Source: Candidatus Riflebacteria bacterium HGW-Riflebacteria-1
Lineage (GTDB): Bacteria; Muiribacteriota; Ozemobacteria; Ozemobacterales; Ozemobacteraceae
DNA: 64,000 nt
Direction: 5' to 3'
Assembly: GCA_002839445.1 (NCBI GenBank)
Contig: PGYB01000005.1
Location: 248,001 to 312,000 of the forward strand
In this document: positions 9,876 to 18,600 of the stretch, in pieces
How the letters are laid out: every line of letters begins with the position of its first letter
Position numbering within the stretch: the first letter of the stretch is position 1
Notes under the pieces: generated by a model
Databases searched by the model: none
Told to the model about the DNA's origin: nothing
What the model saw: only the letters and a program-made list of their open reading frames with translations
Position numbers and translations under genes: made by a program

Positions 9876-11683
9876 AAAGACTTATGCAAAGCGCTTTTGC
9901 TACGCTGCAGAAGATAGGCAAGTCTATGATGCTGCCAGTGTCGGTTTTGCCGGTTGCCGGCATTCTTCTCGGTGTTGGCAGTTCAAATTTCAGTGTTATT
10001 CCTCCGCTTGTTTCCAAGGTAATGGCACAGGCCGGCGGCGCAATTTTCGGCAATCTGCCGTTGATCTGTGCGCTTGGCGTGTGTCTTGGTCTTACCAATA
10101 ATGATGGTGTTGCCGCGCTGGCCGGCCTGGTCGGTTACGCGGTGATGGTAGCGACCATGGGGGTCATGGCGGTTTTTTACGGATATCCGACCAGCAACGT
10201 AATGGGAATGCAGTCAATAGATACCGGTGTTCTCGGTGGCATTCTTGTTGGTCTAATTGCCGCCTGGCTGTTCAACCGTTACTATCGCGTGCAGTTGCCG
10301 CCCTATCTCGGTTTCTTTTCGGGCAAGCGGCTGGTGCCGATTCTCACTTCTTTCGCCACTATTGGCCTGGGCCTTGTTCTTAGTCTGGTCTGGCCGCCGA
10401 TTGGCAGCTTGATCGGCCGATTTTCGCGCTGGGCTGCTTCCGAAGATCCCGCGACGGCATTTGCCATTTATGGCGTCGTTGAGCGCGCACTTTTGCCGTT
10501 TGGCCTGCATCATATCTGGAACGCGCCGTTCTTTTTTGAGGTTGGCGAGTTTGTAACCGCAACTGGCGAAACGATCAGGGGCGAACTGCATCGTTTTGTT
10601 GCCGGTGATCCGACTGCTGGCAACATGGCCGGCGGTTACCTGTTCAAGATGTTTGGGCTGCCTGCCGGCGCTTTTGCCATATGGTATACAGCCAAACCCG
10701 AGCACAAGGCCCGCGTTGGCGGTATTATGGGGTCGGCAGCGTTGACTTCTTTTCTTACCGGCATCACCGAGCCGATTGAATTTTCATTTCTGTTTCTGGC
10801 TCCGTTGCTTTATGGCGTTCACGCAGTAATGACTGCCGGAGCCTATCACCTGTGCATCGTTATGGGCATCAAGCATGGCATGACCTTCTCGCACGGCTTT
10901 ATCGATTATGTTATCCTGTTTTCCAAGTCTAGCAACGGCTTAGGCATACTTTATCTGGGCGCGTTATGGGCATTTCTGTATTTTTTCGTGTTTCGCTTTG
11001 TCATTGTCAAATTCGATCTCAAAACGCCGGGGCGTGAAGACGTGCCCGAAGTCGACGTTGCCAGCGTTGCCGAAAACGAGTTTTCACACCAGCTGGTGCT
11101 GGCATTTGGTGGCAAAAGCAATATTGTCAGCCTCGACGCCTGTATTACCCGCCTGCGCATGGAGTTGAAAGACACAAAACGCGCGAATCCCGAGCGTCTC
11201 AAACAGCTTGGTGCGGTTGGCGTTGTTGATGTTGGAACCGGCTTGCAGGCAATATTCGGCACCAGATCAGAAATTCTCAAAACTGAGATGGAGGAGTATC
11301 TTGCTGTTGCAGGCGAAGAGGCTGAACTAGAAATTGTCAGCGCTACCGGCCCGGCGCGGCAGGCAGAAGCGGCCGCGGGTTTCCCGACTGTACCAGCAGA
11401 TCCCAATGCCCGCGCCAAATGCGAGAAGTGGCTGATTGCCATTGGCGGCAGCGAGAATCTGCTTGCTGTGACTGCCTGTGCCGAAACCCGCCTGCGCCTG
11501 CAGTTGCGTGAGCCCGACTGGATAGACCGCGAAGAACTTTTGAGCACTGGCATCAAAGGTGTAATGATTCTCGAAGAGGGCATAGTTCATCTGCTGACCG
11601 GTCTTGGCGCGCATCAGTACGCGATCGAAATGAAAGGCGTTCTTGCCAGTGATGACGATACAGGGGATCAGCAGAATGTCTGA
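9872..11683 (+). CDS. PTS EIIC-EIIB-EIIB permease, glucose/GlcNAc family
   Basis: A 603-residue membrane transporter that carries and phosphorylates the sugar. The EIIC domain spans ~1-390 with about ten hydrophobic segments ([45 protein letters not shown]), the Glc/GlcNAc/maltose-type signature. Residues ~400-480 form an EIIB with the phospho-Cys at 424 ([11 protein letters not shown]). Residues ~510-595 form a second EIIB-like domain that also keeps a Cys (536, [12 protein letters not shown]). One EIIB is usual, so the duplication is notable. The gene overlaps the EIIA-HPr-EI gene by 4 bases (ATGA), so translation is coupled. GlcNAc or glucose is the likely substrate, by family and by the NagE/NagF-like arrangement. 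Confidence 0.93.
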   Translation: MKRLMQSAFATLQKIGKSMMLPVSVLPVAGILLGVGSSNFSVIPPLVSKVMAQAGGAIFGNLPLICALGVCLGLTNNDGVAALAGLVGYAVMVATMGVMAVFYGYPTSNVMGMQSIDTGVLGGILVGLIAAWLFNRYYRVQLPPYLGFFSGKRLVPILTSFATIGLGLVLSLVWPPIGSLIGRFSRWAASEDPATAFAIYGVVERALLPFGLHHIWNAPFFFEVGEFVTATGETIRGELHRFVAGDPTAGNMAGGYLFKMFGLPAGAFAIWYTAKPEHKARVGGIMGSAALTSFLTGITEPIEFSFLFLAPLLYGVHAVMTAGAYHLCIVMGIKHGMTFSHGFIDYVILFSKSSNGLGILYLGALWAFLYFFVFRFVIVKFDLKTPGREDVPEVDVASVAENEFSHQLVLAFGGKSNIVSLDACITRLRMELKDTKRANPERLKQLGAVGVVDVGTGLQAIFGTRSEILKTEMEEYLAVAGEEAELEIVSATGPARQAEAAAGFPTVPADPNARAKCEKWLIAIGGSENLLAVTACAETRLRLQLREPDWIDREELLSTGIKGVMILEEGIVHLLTGLGAHQYAIEMKGVLASDDDTGDQQNV

Positions 11684-12269
11684 CAACGATGAGCAGTTAG
11701 AGAAGTTGCCGGTAATGGTGCCCAACCGCGAGGTTTTCGAAATCACGCGCATGGGTTTGCCGCTGAAATTGAATGATAATCTGTTGTGCGGACTGGTGAT
11801 CGTTTTGGCCATTGCTCTGCAGATCAGGCTGAGCAAAACTTTCCTGGCTGAAGGTTTGATCGCGTTTGGCGGTTTTATCGGTTATGTGGCGATGCGTTAC
11901 TGGGTTTTGACCAGGCGTTACCCCGAACCCGGTGATATGATAATCGAAGACGGCATGCTGCGTGTTCCGGCCAGTGTTAATGGTGGTATTGCCACAACGT
12001 TTGAACTGTCGAACTGCATCGTGAAGATGTATTTGCACAAAGGAAAAAGCGGCGATATTCCTTCTTCAATCTCTTTCAGACTGGGTGCCAAAGAGGTCAA
12101 GGTGAACAGTTTTGCCATCGATCTCTACAAGTTTGAGAAGACTTTGCTCGCGCGCGGCGTTTTTATTCAGAAAGATTACTGGAGCATGGGAGTCTATGCC
12201 CTCGCATTAATGATTATAGGATCGCTGGCTGTGTTGCTCTATCTTGCCATGGCCGGCGACCTGGGCTGA
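11676..12269 (+). CDS. Membrane protein of unknown function in PTS operon
   Basis: A 197-residue protein not recognised as a known family. ATG 11676 is preferred over the upstream in-frame ATGs because AGGGGA lies about 8 bases before it; it overlaps the PTS gene end by 8 bases. Two hydrophobic segments near residues 30-65 form a hairpin ([26 protein letters not shown]). A soluble middle follows that resembles a bacterial PH-like or photosystem-assembly-type module ([23 protein letters not shown]). One or two further helices lie at the end ([19 protein letters not shown]). Its position suggests co-expression with the sugar PTS. No catalytic motif is visible. Confidence 0.75.
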   Translation: MSDNDEQLEKLPVMVPNREVFEITRMGLPLKLNDNLLCGLVIVLAIALQIRLSKTFLAEGLIAFGGFIGYVAMRYWVLTRRYPEPGDMIIEDGMLRVPASVNGGIATTFELSNCIVKMYLHKGKSGDIPSSISFRLGAKEVKVNSFAIDLYKFEKTLLARGVFIQKDYWSMGVYALALMIIGSLAVLLYLAMAGDLG

Positions 12270-12284
12270 TTTGTGATGGGCGTG

Positions 12285-13049
12285 TTATGCAGTGTGCCCT
12301 GTCGGGCGGTTCATTGAGCCTTTTTGATAGCCACCGATATCGATGCAGATATGCTTGTAGCCGAGCGATTTCAACTGTGGCGAAAGACACGCAATAATGT
12401 CGATGGCGCGGTGAATCTGGTCTGGCGCGACTTCGATGCGTGCAATATTATTGTGGTGGCGCAGACGGCAATACTGTAACCCGTTGTTGCGAAGTAATTC
12501 CTCAGCCTTTTCGATCTGCTGTAAAATCGCTTTATCGATCGCGGTGTCAGTTTCAATGCGGGTTGCCAGACAGCTTTGTGCCGGCCTGACCAGGTTGCCC
12601 GCGCCCCAATGCCGCAATGCTTCGCCAACCATTGCCTTACTGAAGCCGCATTCAAGCAGAGGGCTGACAACGCCAAGCTCTTTGATGGCCTGTTTGCCAG
12701 GTCGGTAATCATCGTTGTCGTCAGTTACCGCGCCTTCGTAAATGGTCTGGCCGGCCTGAGCCAGCGCGAGAATATTTGTAAAAATCGCTTTTTTGCAGTG
12801 ATAACAGCGTAGCGGCGGGTTGGCCGCTACCAGCGGTTCAGCGAGGGCGCAGACAGTTATTTCTTTGAGCCGGAGTTGATGTTTTTGCGCAATGGCCCGC
12901 GCAATGCGCATTTCGTTGGCAGACATGAATTCGGAATTTACCAGTATGGCCAGGTAACTGTCAGGAATGTAACGCTGCGCCGCGAGAGCGAGCAGTGAGC
13001 TGTCCATGCCGCCCGAAAAGGCGACGACAGCTTGCTGGTGCGCGATCAT
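12285..13049 (-). CDS. larE: LarE-family sacrificial sulfur transferase (PP-loop)
   Basis: LarE adenylates a pyridinium dicarboxylate nucleotide and donates sulfur from its own Cys while building the nickel-pincer cofactor of lactate racemase. Seen here: PP-loop SGGMDSSLLALAA, a CxxC in RCYHCKKAIF, and the conserved SCLATRIETDT block whose Cys matches the sulfur donor of studied LarE proteins. Family length is ~250-280. The first ATG (13049) has no ribosome binding site. Homology appears to continue upstream (a frame reading ALARLQKL just before it), yet no ATG, GTG or TTG is in frame before a stop, so a rare start codon is possible. No larB, larC or larA is in the window. It is convergent with the PTS operon. 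Confidence 0.88.
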   Translation of the reverse strand: MIAHQQAVVAFSGGMDSSLLALAAQRYIPDSYLAILVNSEFMSANEMRIARAIAQKHQLRLKEITVCALAEPLVAANPPLRCYHCKKAIFTNILALAQAGQTIYEGAVTDDNDDYRPGKQAIKELGVVSPLLECGFSKAMVGEALRHWGAGNLVRPAQSCLATRIETDTAIDKAILQQIEKAEELLRNNGLQYCRLRHHNNIARIEVAPDQIHRAIDIIACLSPQLKSLGYKHICIDIGGYQKGSMNRPTGHTA

Positions 13050-13131
13050 AAGTTTTTGCAGCCGCGCAAGTGCCTGCGCCGTTTCTGGCGAAAGATTCGT
13101 GTTGCCTGTATGTATAGTAATTCTCCAGTTT

Positions 13132-13554
13132 CGCTTTCAGTTGTGATTTTAACAGATTTGCTTCGTCGCACCAACACAGATAAGAGAATCCCGCAGCAAA
13201 TTATAACTTCAGTAATAATTCATTTGATAGCTGAAGAGGTTTTTTGAATAACTGTAAAAAAACATAAAACAACTCCTGATAATCTGCGACAATCCTTTAA
13301 TCTGTGGATAACTCTGCGAAGTGGCCTGTATGATTATCATGGTAAGCTTGTCCGAGAAATAGTCCAAACCAGATATCGCGTAAAGTCCTCATGAATAGGC
13401 AAATGGACTGTTGCTATTATATTTTTTGAGGTATTGCTTGCTTGAACATATTTGATGTATATATTGAAGAGAGCTGTTTCTTGCAGCTTTGCAGATTTAC
13501 CTGGTTTTGAAATTTCCGGGTAACAACTACGATTTATTATCAGGAGCAAAAAAA
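13132..13554. other. Noncoding interval before a small gene
   Basis: About 420 AT-rich bases between larE and a 33-codon gene. No supported ORF and no tRNA-like fold was found. One DnaA-box-like TGTGGATAA occurs at 13303-13311. A sigma-70-like promoter lies near 13438-13465, so the last ~90 bases are probably the leader of the small gene. Confidence 0.5.
13438..13465 (+). promoter_or_regulatory. Possible sigma-70 promoter for small Lys-rich gene
   Basis: TTGCTT (13438-13443), a 16-base spacer and TATATT (13460-13465) lie about 90 bases upstream of the 33-codon gene. Fit to consensus is moderate. Confidence 0.35.
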
Positions 13555-13656
13555 ATGGGTAAAGAACTGAAAACCAAAAAAGAAGTGAAGAAGCAACCAA
13601 CCAAGAGTCCGAAAGAAAAAAAAGAAGAGAAGAGACTCAAAAAAGAATCAAAATAG
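13555..13656 (+). CDS. 33-residue lysine-rich small protein
   Basis: A very short gene with CAGGAG 7-8 bases before the ATG and a strong terminator 25 bases after the stop. The product begins MGKELKTKKEVKKQPTKSPK, and about 45% of residues are Lys. It has no hydrophobic segment and should be strongly basic and probably unstructured. Short Lys-rich proteins of this style (an N-terminal MGKE-like start, then a K-P-rich middle and a KEKK tail) occur in other bacteria without known function. RNA, ribosome or nucleoid binding would fit the charge, but nothing more can be said. The ribosome site, stop and terminator together make a real gene likely. Confidence 0.72.
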   Translation: MGKELKTKKEVKKQPTKSPKEKKEEKRLKKESK

Positions 13657-13681
13657 CTGTTGAATTCTTATGAAAAACTAC

Positions 13682-13712
13682 CCGCCGGGAAAAATCCCGG
13701 CGGAGTTTTTTT
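13682..13712 (+). terminator. Rho-independent terminator of small Lys-rich gene
   Basis: CCGCCGGGA (13682-13690), loop AAAA and the exact complement (13695-13703) are followed by AG and seven T. A 9-bp GC-rich stem with a T-run is a textbook terminator. Confidence 0.92.
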
Positions 13713-13826
13713 ATGGGCCGGGCGCGAATCATAGTTGTCAGTCTGGGTTCTGGCGAGCCCGAATAATGGGTATATTTGCGGGTCGATTCTGTTTTTGCAG
13801 GACTCGATAAGAAAGGTGATTTTGTT

Positions 13827-14795
13827 ATGACAGCTGTGCTGACGAAGAATTTTTATTGTCAGGCATTGGCGCAGATTGCAGTTGGAGCGCCGGTTGCGAA
13901 GCTGTCTTCTGGCAACGGATTTGATCTTGCGCAAACAGTCTGGCAGACTGCTCTCGAAAAAGCCATTCCTGACCAGATAGCGCAGATCAGACATGCATGC
14001 CTCGCTGGCGATGGGTCGTGGCGTCTGCACGTTGCCGAAATTTCAGACAGAGTCACCTGTCATGTGCATGAATACGGCTATGAAGTTTACGAGATTGTGT
14101 CTGGTTCTGGCGCTCTTTATTCAGGCCCCACCGCGAAGTCTTCTACGGGAGCGCGTCTGTTGAGCTGTCATTCTCTCCAGGTATCTACCGGTGATGTGTT
14201 TATTGTTCCCGAGGGATACGCGCATCAGCTGGTGAAAAGAGGTGGTGCGCCGCTGGTGATAATTTTTGCATGCCCCGACAGCCATCTTGCCGAAGACCGG
14301 GCAGTAATGGCAGACATCTGTGAAGAACATCCTAAGCTTTTCGTTGATGCCGATGCCCTGCCGGGTGCCGCCCGCGACATACTTTTTCGCGCCGCGCAGC
14401 GGGTAAAAATCACAACGCATTTTGTTGCCAACAAGCCTTTGCGCATGCCTGAATCAGAATATATCAGCTTTGAGCTGGCCGGGCAGGGTTTTGATGTCGC
14501 CGATGCCAGAATTGTCGAACTCGTCAGCGCTGGAGACATCGTTGTAACCGCAGATATTCCTCTTGCCGCCGCAGTAGTAGAAAAAGGTGCGCTGGCAGTT
14601 GACCCGCGCGGAGAGCTTTATAGCGACGAAAATATCAAAGAGCGTCTGTTTGTGCGCGATTTTATGGATACCCTGCGCAAATCCGGCGCGACAACCGGTG
14701 GGCCGCCGCCTTATGGTATAAAAGATAGCCGCGCTTTTGCTGCACAGCTCGACCGACTGCTGGCCAGGATTCAGCAGGCGCGAAAAACCGCTTGA
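13827..14795 (+). CDS. Cupin fused to a YaiI/YqxD (DUF188) domain
   Basis: A 322-residue soluble protein. ATG 13827 is chosen for AAAGGTGA upstream; an earlier in-frame TTG has no support. Residues ~45-155 are a cupin with metal-binding-type histidines (VTCHVHEYGYEVYEIVSG) and the second cupin motif (GDVFIVPEGYAHQLV). Residues ~172-318 match the UPF0178/YaiI family: LFVDADALP, THFVANKPL, GFDVADARIVELVSAGD, IVVTADIPLAAAVVEKGA, DPRGELYSDENI, RDFMDTLRKSGATTGGPPP. YaiI proteins are usually stand-alone, ~150 residues, of PIN/NYN-like fold and unknown role. The cupin would sense or modify a small ligand; how it affects the YaiI part is unknown. Both domain calls are firm. Confidence 0.88.
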   Translation: MTAVLTKNFYCQALAQIAVGAPVAKLSSGNGFDLAQTVWQTALEKAIPDQIAQIRHACLAGDGSWRLHVAEISDRVTCHVHEYGYEVYEIVSGSGALYSGPTAKSSTGARLLSCHSLQVSTGDVFIVPEGYAHQLVKRGGAPLVIIFACPDSHLAEDRAVMADICEEHPKLFVDADALPGAARDILFRAAQRVKITTHFVANKPLRMPESEYISFELAGQGFDVADARIVELVSAGDIVVTADIPLAAAVVEKGALAVDPRGELYSDENIKERLFVRDFMDTLRKSGATTGGPPPYGIKDSRAFAAQLDRLLARIQQARKTA

Positions 14796-15001
14796 ATAGT
14801 CGAAGTCTGTAGATAAAGAACCAGTTGCTCATTGTTTAACAAAAGTCTGCCCTGCGTGAGCGACTTATGGTGCCCGGCGATTTGGCTCTGGCAAAGCAGA
14901 CATGCTCTTGTTGTTGTTTTGCTGGCAGCTTTATCTGAAAGTTTCTGTCAGCGGCGTTTTATGCTATTATGCAAAAAAACATCACTGGCGGGAGTTAAAG
15001 C

Positions 15002-15919
15002 ATGAGTCTCGACAACATTCATTTTAAGGCTGGATACAACTTTCTGGGACTGGCAGAAGAAGACAGCAGATACGAAGATGCGCACGCGGTCATCATTCCA
15101 GTGCCGTATGACAGCACAACCTCTTATCGAGCCGGAACCCGCGAAGGCCCGTTTGCGATTCTGACCGCTTCTCGTCAGGTTGAACTTTACGACCTCGATC
15201 TGCAGTGCGAGCCTTTGTTGAGTGGCGTTCACACGCTGCCAGAGCTTGAGCCAGATATGCAGGGCCCGGCCGCGACTTTGCAGAATATCGAAAGTGCGGT
15301 CAGCGCAGTAGTCAACGATGGCAAGTTTCCCGTAATACTGGGCGGTGAACACAGCATTACTTCGGCTCCGGTCAAGGCGATCAGAAAGAAATACGGCGAA
15401 GGCCTGTCAGTGTTGCAGCTCGATGCGCATTCTGATTTGCGCGATTCATATGAAAACACGCCTTATAACCATGCTGCCGTGATGCGCCGTGTCTTTGACC
15501 TTGCGAAACTCACTCAGGTTGGCATTCGCAATACCTGCCGTGACGAGATTGAATTCATCAAAAAGAGCGGCCACGATGGCATAATCTGGGCCAGCGAAAT
15601 GACCGGCAGCGACAACGCCTGGATTGACCGGGTAATGAAGCGTTTGACGGACAATGTTTATATTACTATTGATCTCGATGCCTTCGATCCGTCGATCATG
15701 CCAGCTACCGGCACGCCTGAGCCGGGCGGCATGCTGTGGTATCCAACGTTACAACTGCTAAATCGGGTTATTGACGAGAAAAACGTCGTTGGCTTCGACG
15801 TGGTCGAGCTCTGCCCGATACCAGGCAACATCGCTTCTGATTTTATGGCCGCCAAACTGGTGTTCAAGATGCTTGGCCGCATTTTCAAGAAAAACGGCTG
15901 GATTGGTGAGGAAGGCTGA
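15002..15919 (+). CDS. speB: Agmatinase / ureohydrolase
   Basis: A 305-residue ureohydrolase that would cleave agmatine to putrescine and urea, using two Mn ions. Metal-ligand motifs are intact: GGEHSITS, QLDAHSDLRDSYE, and TIDLDAFDPSIMPATGTPEP. The N-terminal part (IPVPYDSTTSYRAGTREGP) is typical of SpeB. GGGAG lies 7 bases before the ATG. Arginase or another ureohydrolase activity cannot be excluded; agmatinase is favoured by overall similarity. No arginine decarboxylase gene is in the window. The stop overlaps the next start by one base. Confidence 0.9.
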   Translation: MSLDNIHFKAGYNFLGLAEEDSRYEDAHAVIIPVPYDSTTSYRAGTREGPFAILTASRQVELYDLDLQCEPLLSGVHTLPELEPDMQGPAATLQNIESAVSAVVNDGKFPVILGGEHSITSAPVKAIRKKYGEGLSVLQLDAHSDLRDSYENTPYNHAAVMRRVFDLAKLTQVGIRNTCRDEIEFIKKSGHDGIIWASEMTGSDNAWIDRVMKRLTDNVYITIDLDAFDPSIMPATGTPEPGGMLWYPTLQLLNRVIDEKNVVGFDVVELCPIPGNIASDFMAAKLVFKMLGRIFKKNGWIGEEG

Positions 15920-16728
15920 TGCCAGATTTTCAGATACATCTTGTTTTGATAGCTGCTGTGCTGGGCGCTCTGGCCGGCCGTCGCATCGGCTGGGCAATTC
16001 GTGCCTGGCCCGGGCACGAAGAATTTCACTGCGATTACCTTTATTGCGCTGATTGTGCCGGCGGCGCGCGGCGCGGCTGTTACAACGCTGGTCGCACTCA
16101 GGATCGCCTGTATATTTTGTTCTCGGTTCTGGTGGCGGCAGCTTCGGTTGCCTGGTGGGGAGCTTCAACCCGGGCGCTGGTCTCGTGGATTTTTTCAGTA
16201 AGCTGTCTGATCGTTACAATCGTGGATATTCGCTATTTGATCATTCCCGACACCCTTTCCATAAAAGGTTGCTGGGTCGGGTTGCTTTACTCAGCCGGGT
16301 GCTGGGCCTGGATAAAAGCTGGTTATGCGCCGCCTTCGTATCATGTTGAGCTGACCGATTCGTTGATCGGCTTTGCAGTTGGCGGTGGTTTCCTGTGGCT
16401 GTTGGGCCAGATGGCGCTGTTGCTGTTCAAAAAAGAGGGAATGGGCGGCGGTGACGTAAAGCTTCTCGCTGCTTTTGGTGCCTGGGCCGGTTGGCAGACC
16501 GTTCTGGCTACTCTTGTCGTCGCCAGTTTTCTTGGCTCCCTTGGCGGCATTCTTGGCATTCTATATCAGAGGATTCGCTATGGTAAGCAATACAAGCCGC
16601 TGACCCATATGATTCCATTCGGACCATATCTTTGCATAGGCTTTTTGTTTGTGTTTTATTTTGGCATTGAGCCATTGACCAACCTTCTAAAGGCTTATGA
16701 AGCCTGGCTCAACAGCGGCGGGTATTAG
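15919..16728 (+). CDS. Type IV prepilin peptidase (A24 family)
   Basis: A 269-residue polytopic membrane aspartyl protease that cleaves class III leader peptides of type IV pilins and pseudopilins. The two catalytic aspartates are visible in VDIRYLIIPDTLS and in GMGGGDVKLLAAF (the GxGD motif). Near the N terminus is a cysteine group (CDYLYCADC, RRGC) resembling the zinc-binding loop of PilD-type enzymes. The N-terminal methyltransferase motif is not clearly present. It overlaps the agmatinase stop by one base, though the two functions are not obviously linked. It fits the secretin-like and STN-domain proteins elsewhere in the window. No pilin gene was recognised here. Confidence 0.92.
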   Translation: MPDFQIHLVLIAAVLGALAGRRIGWAIRAWPGHEEFHCDYLYCADCAGGARRGCYNAGRTQDRLYILFSVLVAAASVAWWGASTRALVSWIFSVSCLIVTIVDIRYLIIPDTLSIKGCWVGLLYSAGCWAWIKAGYAPPSYHVELTDSLIGFAVGGGFLWLLGQMALLLFKKEGMGGGDVKLLAAFGAWAGWQTVLATLVVASFLGSLGGILGILYQRIRYGKQYKPLTHMIPFGPYLCIGFLFVFYFGIEPLTNLLKAYEAWLNSGGY

Positions 16729-16860
16729 GCCACAACCGGCAATGTCAGTCAGGCCCGGCCATCTCGTTTGTCTCAGTTAATAATATTTGACAATTTTGTA
16801 TGCAGTTGATAAACTCAATCACTCGAAGTTATGTACCGAACATGAAGGAGTGTGCAGCCT

Positions 16861-17319
16861 ATGCTCGCCGGTTTTATTCAATTAATTCATATTCTCGTAT
16901 GTGTTGGTTTGATTGTTGTGGTTCTTCTGCAGGCTGATAAAGGCGAAGGCCTGGCTGGAGCATTTGGCGGTGGCGCTTCTTCAACCGTATTTGGCGAACG
17001 TGGCAGCGGTGGTTTCATGTCAAAGTTGACTACTACTATGGCTATTGTTTTTATGATCACTTCTTTGATCATCGCCGTTTATGTTCCCCGCTGGGAAGAC
17101 TCACAGCCGGTCGTTAACTATTCACAGGGCGCCACCTCCATGCCAATGACTATCCCTGGCATGCCTGCTGTAGACGTTCCGGTAACTCCAGCTCCGATGG
17201 TTGCTGAACCGGTTGCTGCTCCGACAGCCGCACCGATGGTTGCTGAACCGGTTGCCGCTCCAACTCCCGCTCCGGTTGCACCTGTTGCGCCAGTGGGCGA
17301 AATCCCGTCAGGCAACTGA
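16861..17319 (+). CDS. secG: SecG preprotein translocase subunit with Pro/Ala tail
   Basis: SecG, the accessory membrane subunit of the SecYEG channel. ATG 16861 is preferred (GGAG 10 bases upstream); a GTG at 16852 is too close to that site. Two membrane helices (FIQLIHILVCVGLIVVVLL and MAIVFMITSLIIAVYV) flank the conserved GLAGAFGGG and STVFGERG segment. Normal SecG is 75-110 residues; this one is 152. The extra C-terminal part is a Pro/Ala/Val-rich tail containing a 13-residue tandem repeat (PMVAEPVAAPTAA, DNA period 39 bases from 17194). A terminator follows. The membrane part is typical; the tail is an addition of unknown role. Confidence 0.93.
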   Translation: MLAGFIQLIHILVCVGLIVVVLLQADKGEGLAGAFGGGASSTVFGERGSGGFMSKLTTTMAIVFMITSLIIAVYVPRWEDSQPVVNYSQGATSMPMTIPGMPAVDVPVTPAPMVAEPVAAPTAAPMVAEPVAAPTPAPVAPVAPVGEIPSGN

Positions 17320-17343
17320 TCGCGTATAACTTTTTTGACTTTT

Positions 17344-17370
17344 AAAAAGCTGCCGAAAGGCAGCTTTTTT
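17344..17370 (+). terminator. Terminator after secG
   Basis: AAAGCTGCC, loop GAAA, GGCAGCTTT and a T-run (17346-17370) form a strong hairpin 26 bases after the secG stop. The A-rich left flank could let it work on the other strand too. Confidence 0.93.
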
Positions 17371-17640
17371 GTTAAGGCGTGCGCTCCACTTCGTTTTTGC
17401 GCTGGTTATCTGGCAAAATAGATCGCACGAATTGAAAGGTCTGTGTCCTCCAGTAATCTGCTGTGTCTGGTATCTGGCGGCCGGTGGAGCTTGCGATCTG
17501 CACTGGCTGGCGATCTGCTCTGCTCATTGACGAACCTGGCTCAGTATGTATAATAAAAAAATACGGTCGATGTTTTCTTGTTCTGGAGTTTGACCGGCTG
17601 TTCAGGCCAGCTTTGGTCTGTTGCTATAAAGGAGTTTTCT

Positions 17641-18573
17641 ATGTTTAAAAAAAGTCTTCTGCTGCTGGTTCTGTTTGTCGGGCTGGCCGGGCAACTGTTT
17701 GCGCAGAGCTACGAGTTTATTCTCTATTCGTTCCCGCCGGCAACGCCGCTGAACTGGTCGTCGCCGCTTAAATTGGCTTATGGTGCAGGCCTTAAAGGTC
17801 GTCTGGTTTTTGAGCACGGCAAAAACAAACACACAATCGGCCACGCATTCATGGAACTGCGCAAAGATGGAAAGCGTATCGAACTGACCGGTTCAACCAC
17901 TGCCGCCGACGCGCCTTCAGATGCAGATTTTATAACAAAGCACGGTTACGGGCTTGGCGTATTGTTTGCGCCGATGAAAGGCGCTCTCGACAGCAGCGAC
18001 AAGCTTGATGGTGAGCTTATCGACCGCTACAAAACCGGTAAAGTAATGTATATTCGCTTTTTGATCAATGAGCAGGCGTATCGGCGCATGAAAACTTATA
18101 TCGATGAATATCGTGCGCGAGGCTACGACAATATTTATAACGGCAGCAATGAGCCGCGCAAAGGAACTGGTGCCGGCTGCTCGGCTTTTGCCATGAGTTT
18201 TCTCGATATCTGTGGCTACATTGACCCCGCATTCACCAAAGAATGGATTCGCCGCGTGAACCTGCCAAAGAGTCTGGTTGGTGGTCCGGTTACCGGCAAT
18301 CATGTTTCACTGGCGAAAACATTGTTCAAGGCGCATTGGGCAAAGCCTGGTGAAGAAGCTGTTCCTCTCGCCCTCTGGGACCCGGAACTGATGTATAACT
18401 GGCTTAAAAATACGCACAAACAGGCTTTTCAGCTTTATAAAGAAAAGGGTAATTATAAAGAAATGAAGGTGCTTGGCAAGAATTTCAGGTTTGACCAGCG
18501 TGGCAAGGCTACTGGTCTCATCGTTGATATTACTGATCTGCCGCCGGCAACTGACCCAATCTGGCAGAACTGA
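17641..18573 (+). CDS. Exported protein, possibly a permuted papain-like hydrolase
   Basis: A 310-residue exported protein. ATG 17641 is chosen for AAGGAG upstream and a clear signal peptide (MFKKSLLLLVLFVGLAGQLF, cleaved near FAQ). After it comes a region with a His in a small-hydrophobic setting (HTIGHAFMELR, residues ~65-75). About 115 residues later is a Cys in GAGCSAFAMSFLD. His-before-Cys is the order found in circularly permuted NlpC/P60 or LRAT-like thiol hydrolases such as YiiX. The segment ARGYDNIYNGSNEP before the Cys is also reminiscent of that group. Fold and activity are inference; no named family was recognised. It is a single gene between the secG terminator and a MITE. Confidence 0.75.
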   Translation: MFKKSLLLLVLFVGLAGQLFAQSYEFILYSFPPATPLNWSSPLKLAYGAGLKGRLVFEHGKNKHTIGHAFMELRKDGKRIELTGSTTAADAPSDADFITKHGYGLGVLFAPMKGALDSSDKLDGELIDRYKTGKVMYIRFLINEQAYRRMKTYIDEYRARGYDNIYNGSNEPRKGTGAGCSAFAMSFLDICGYIDPAFTKEWIRRVNLPKSLVGGPVTGNHVSLAKTLFKAHWAKPGEEAVPLALWDPELMYNWLKNTHKQAFQLYKEKGNYKEMKVLGKNFRFDQRGKATGLIVDITDLPPATDPIWQN

Positions 18574-18600
18574 AGATTCAATAAAACTGTTTTATAGGTT

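Noticed and set aside
13303..13311. DnaA-box-like TGTGGATAA in a noncoding interval, possible origin
   Set aside because: Only one box was found, with no cluster, no obvious DUE and no dnaA, dnaN or gyr genes nearby.
17407..17430. Sigma-54-like TGGCAAAATAGATCGCA before the papain-like gene
   Set aside because: Spacing between GG and GC is 11, not 10.
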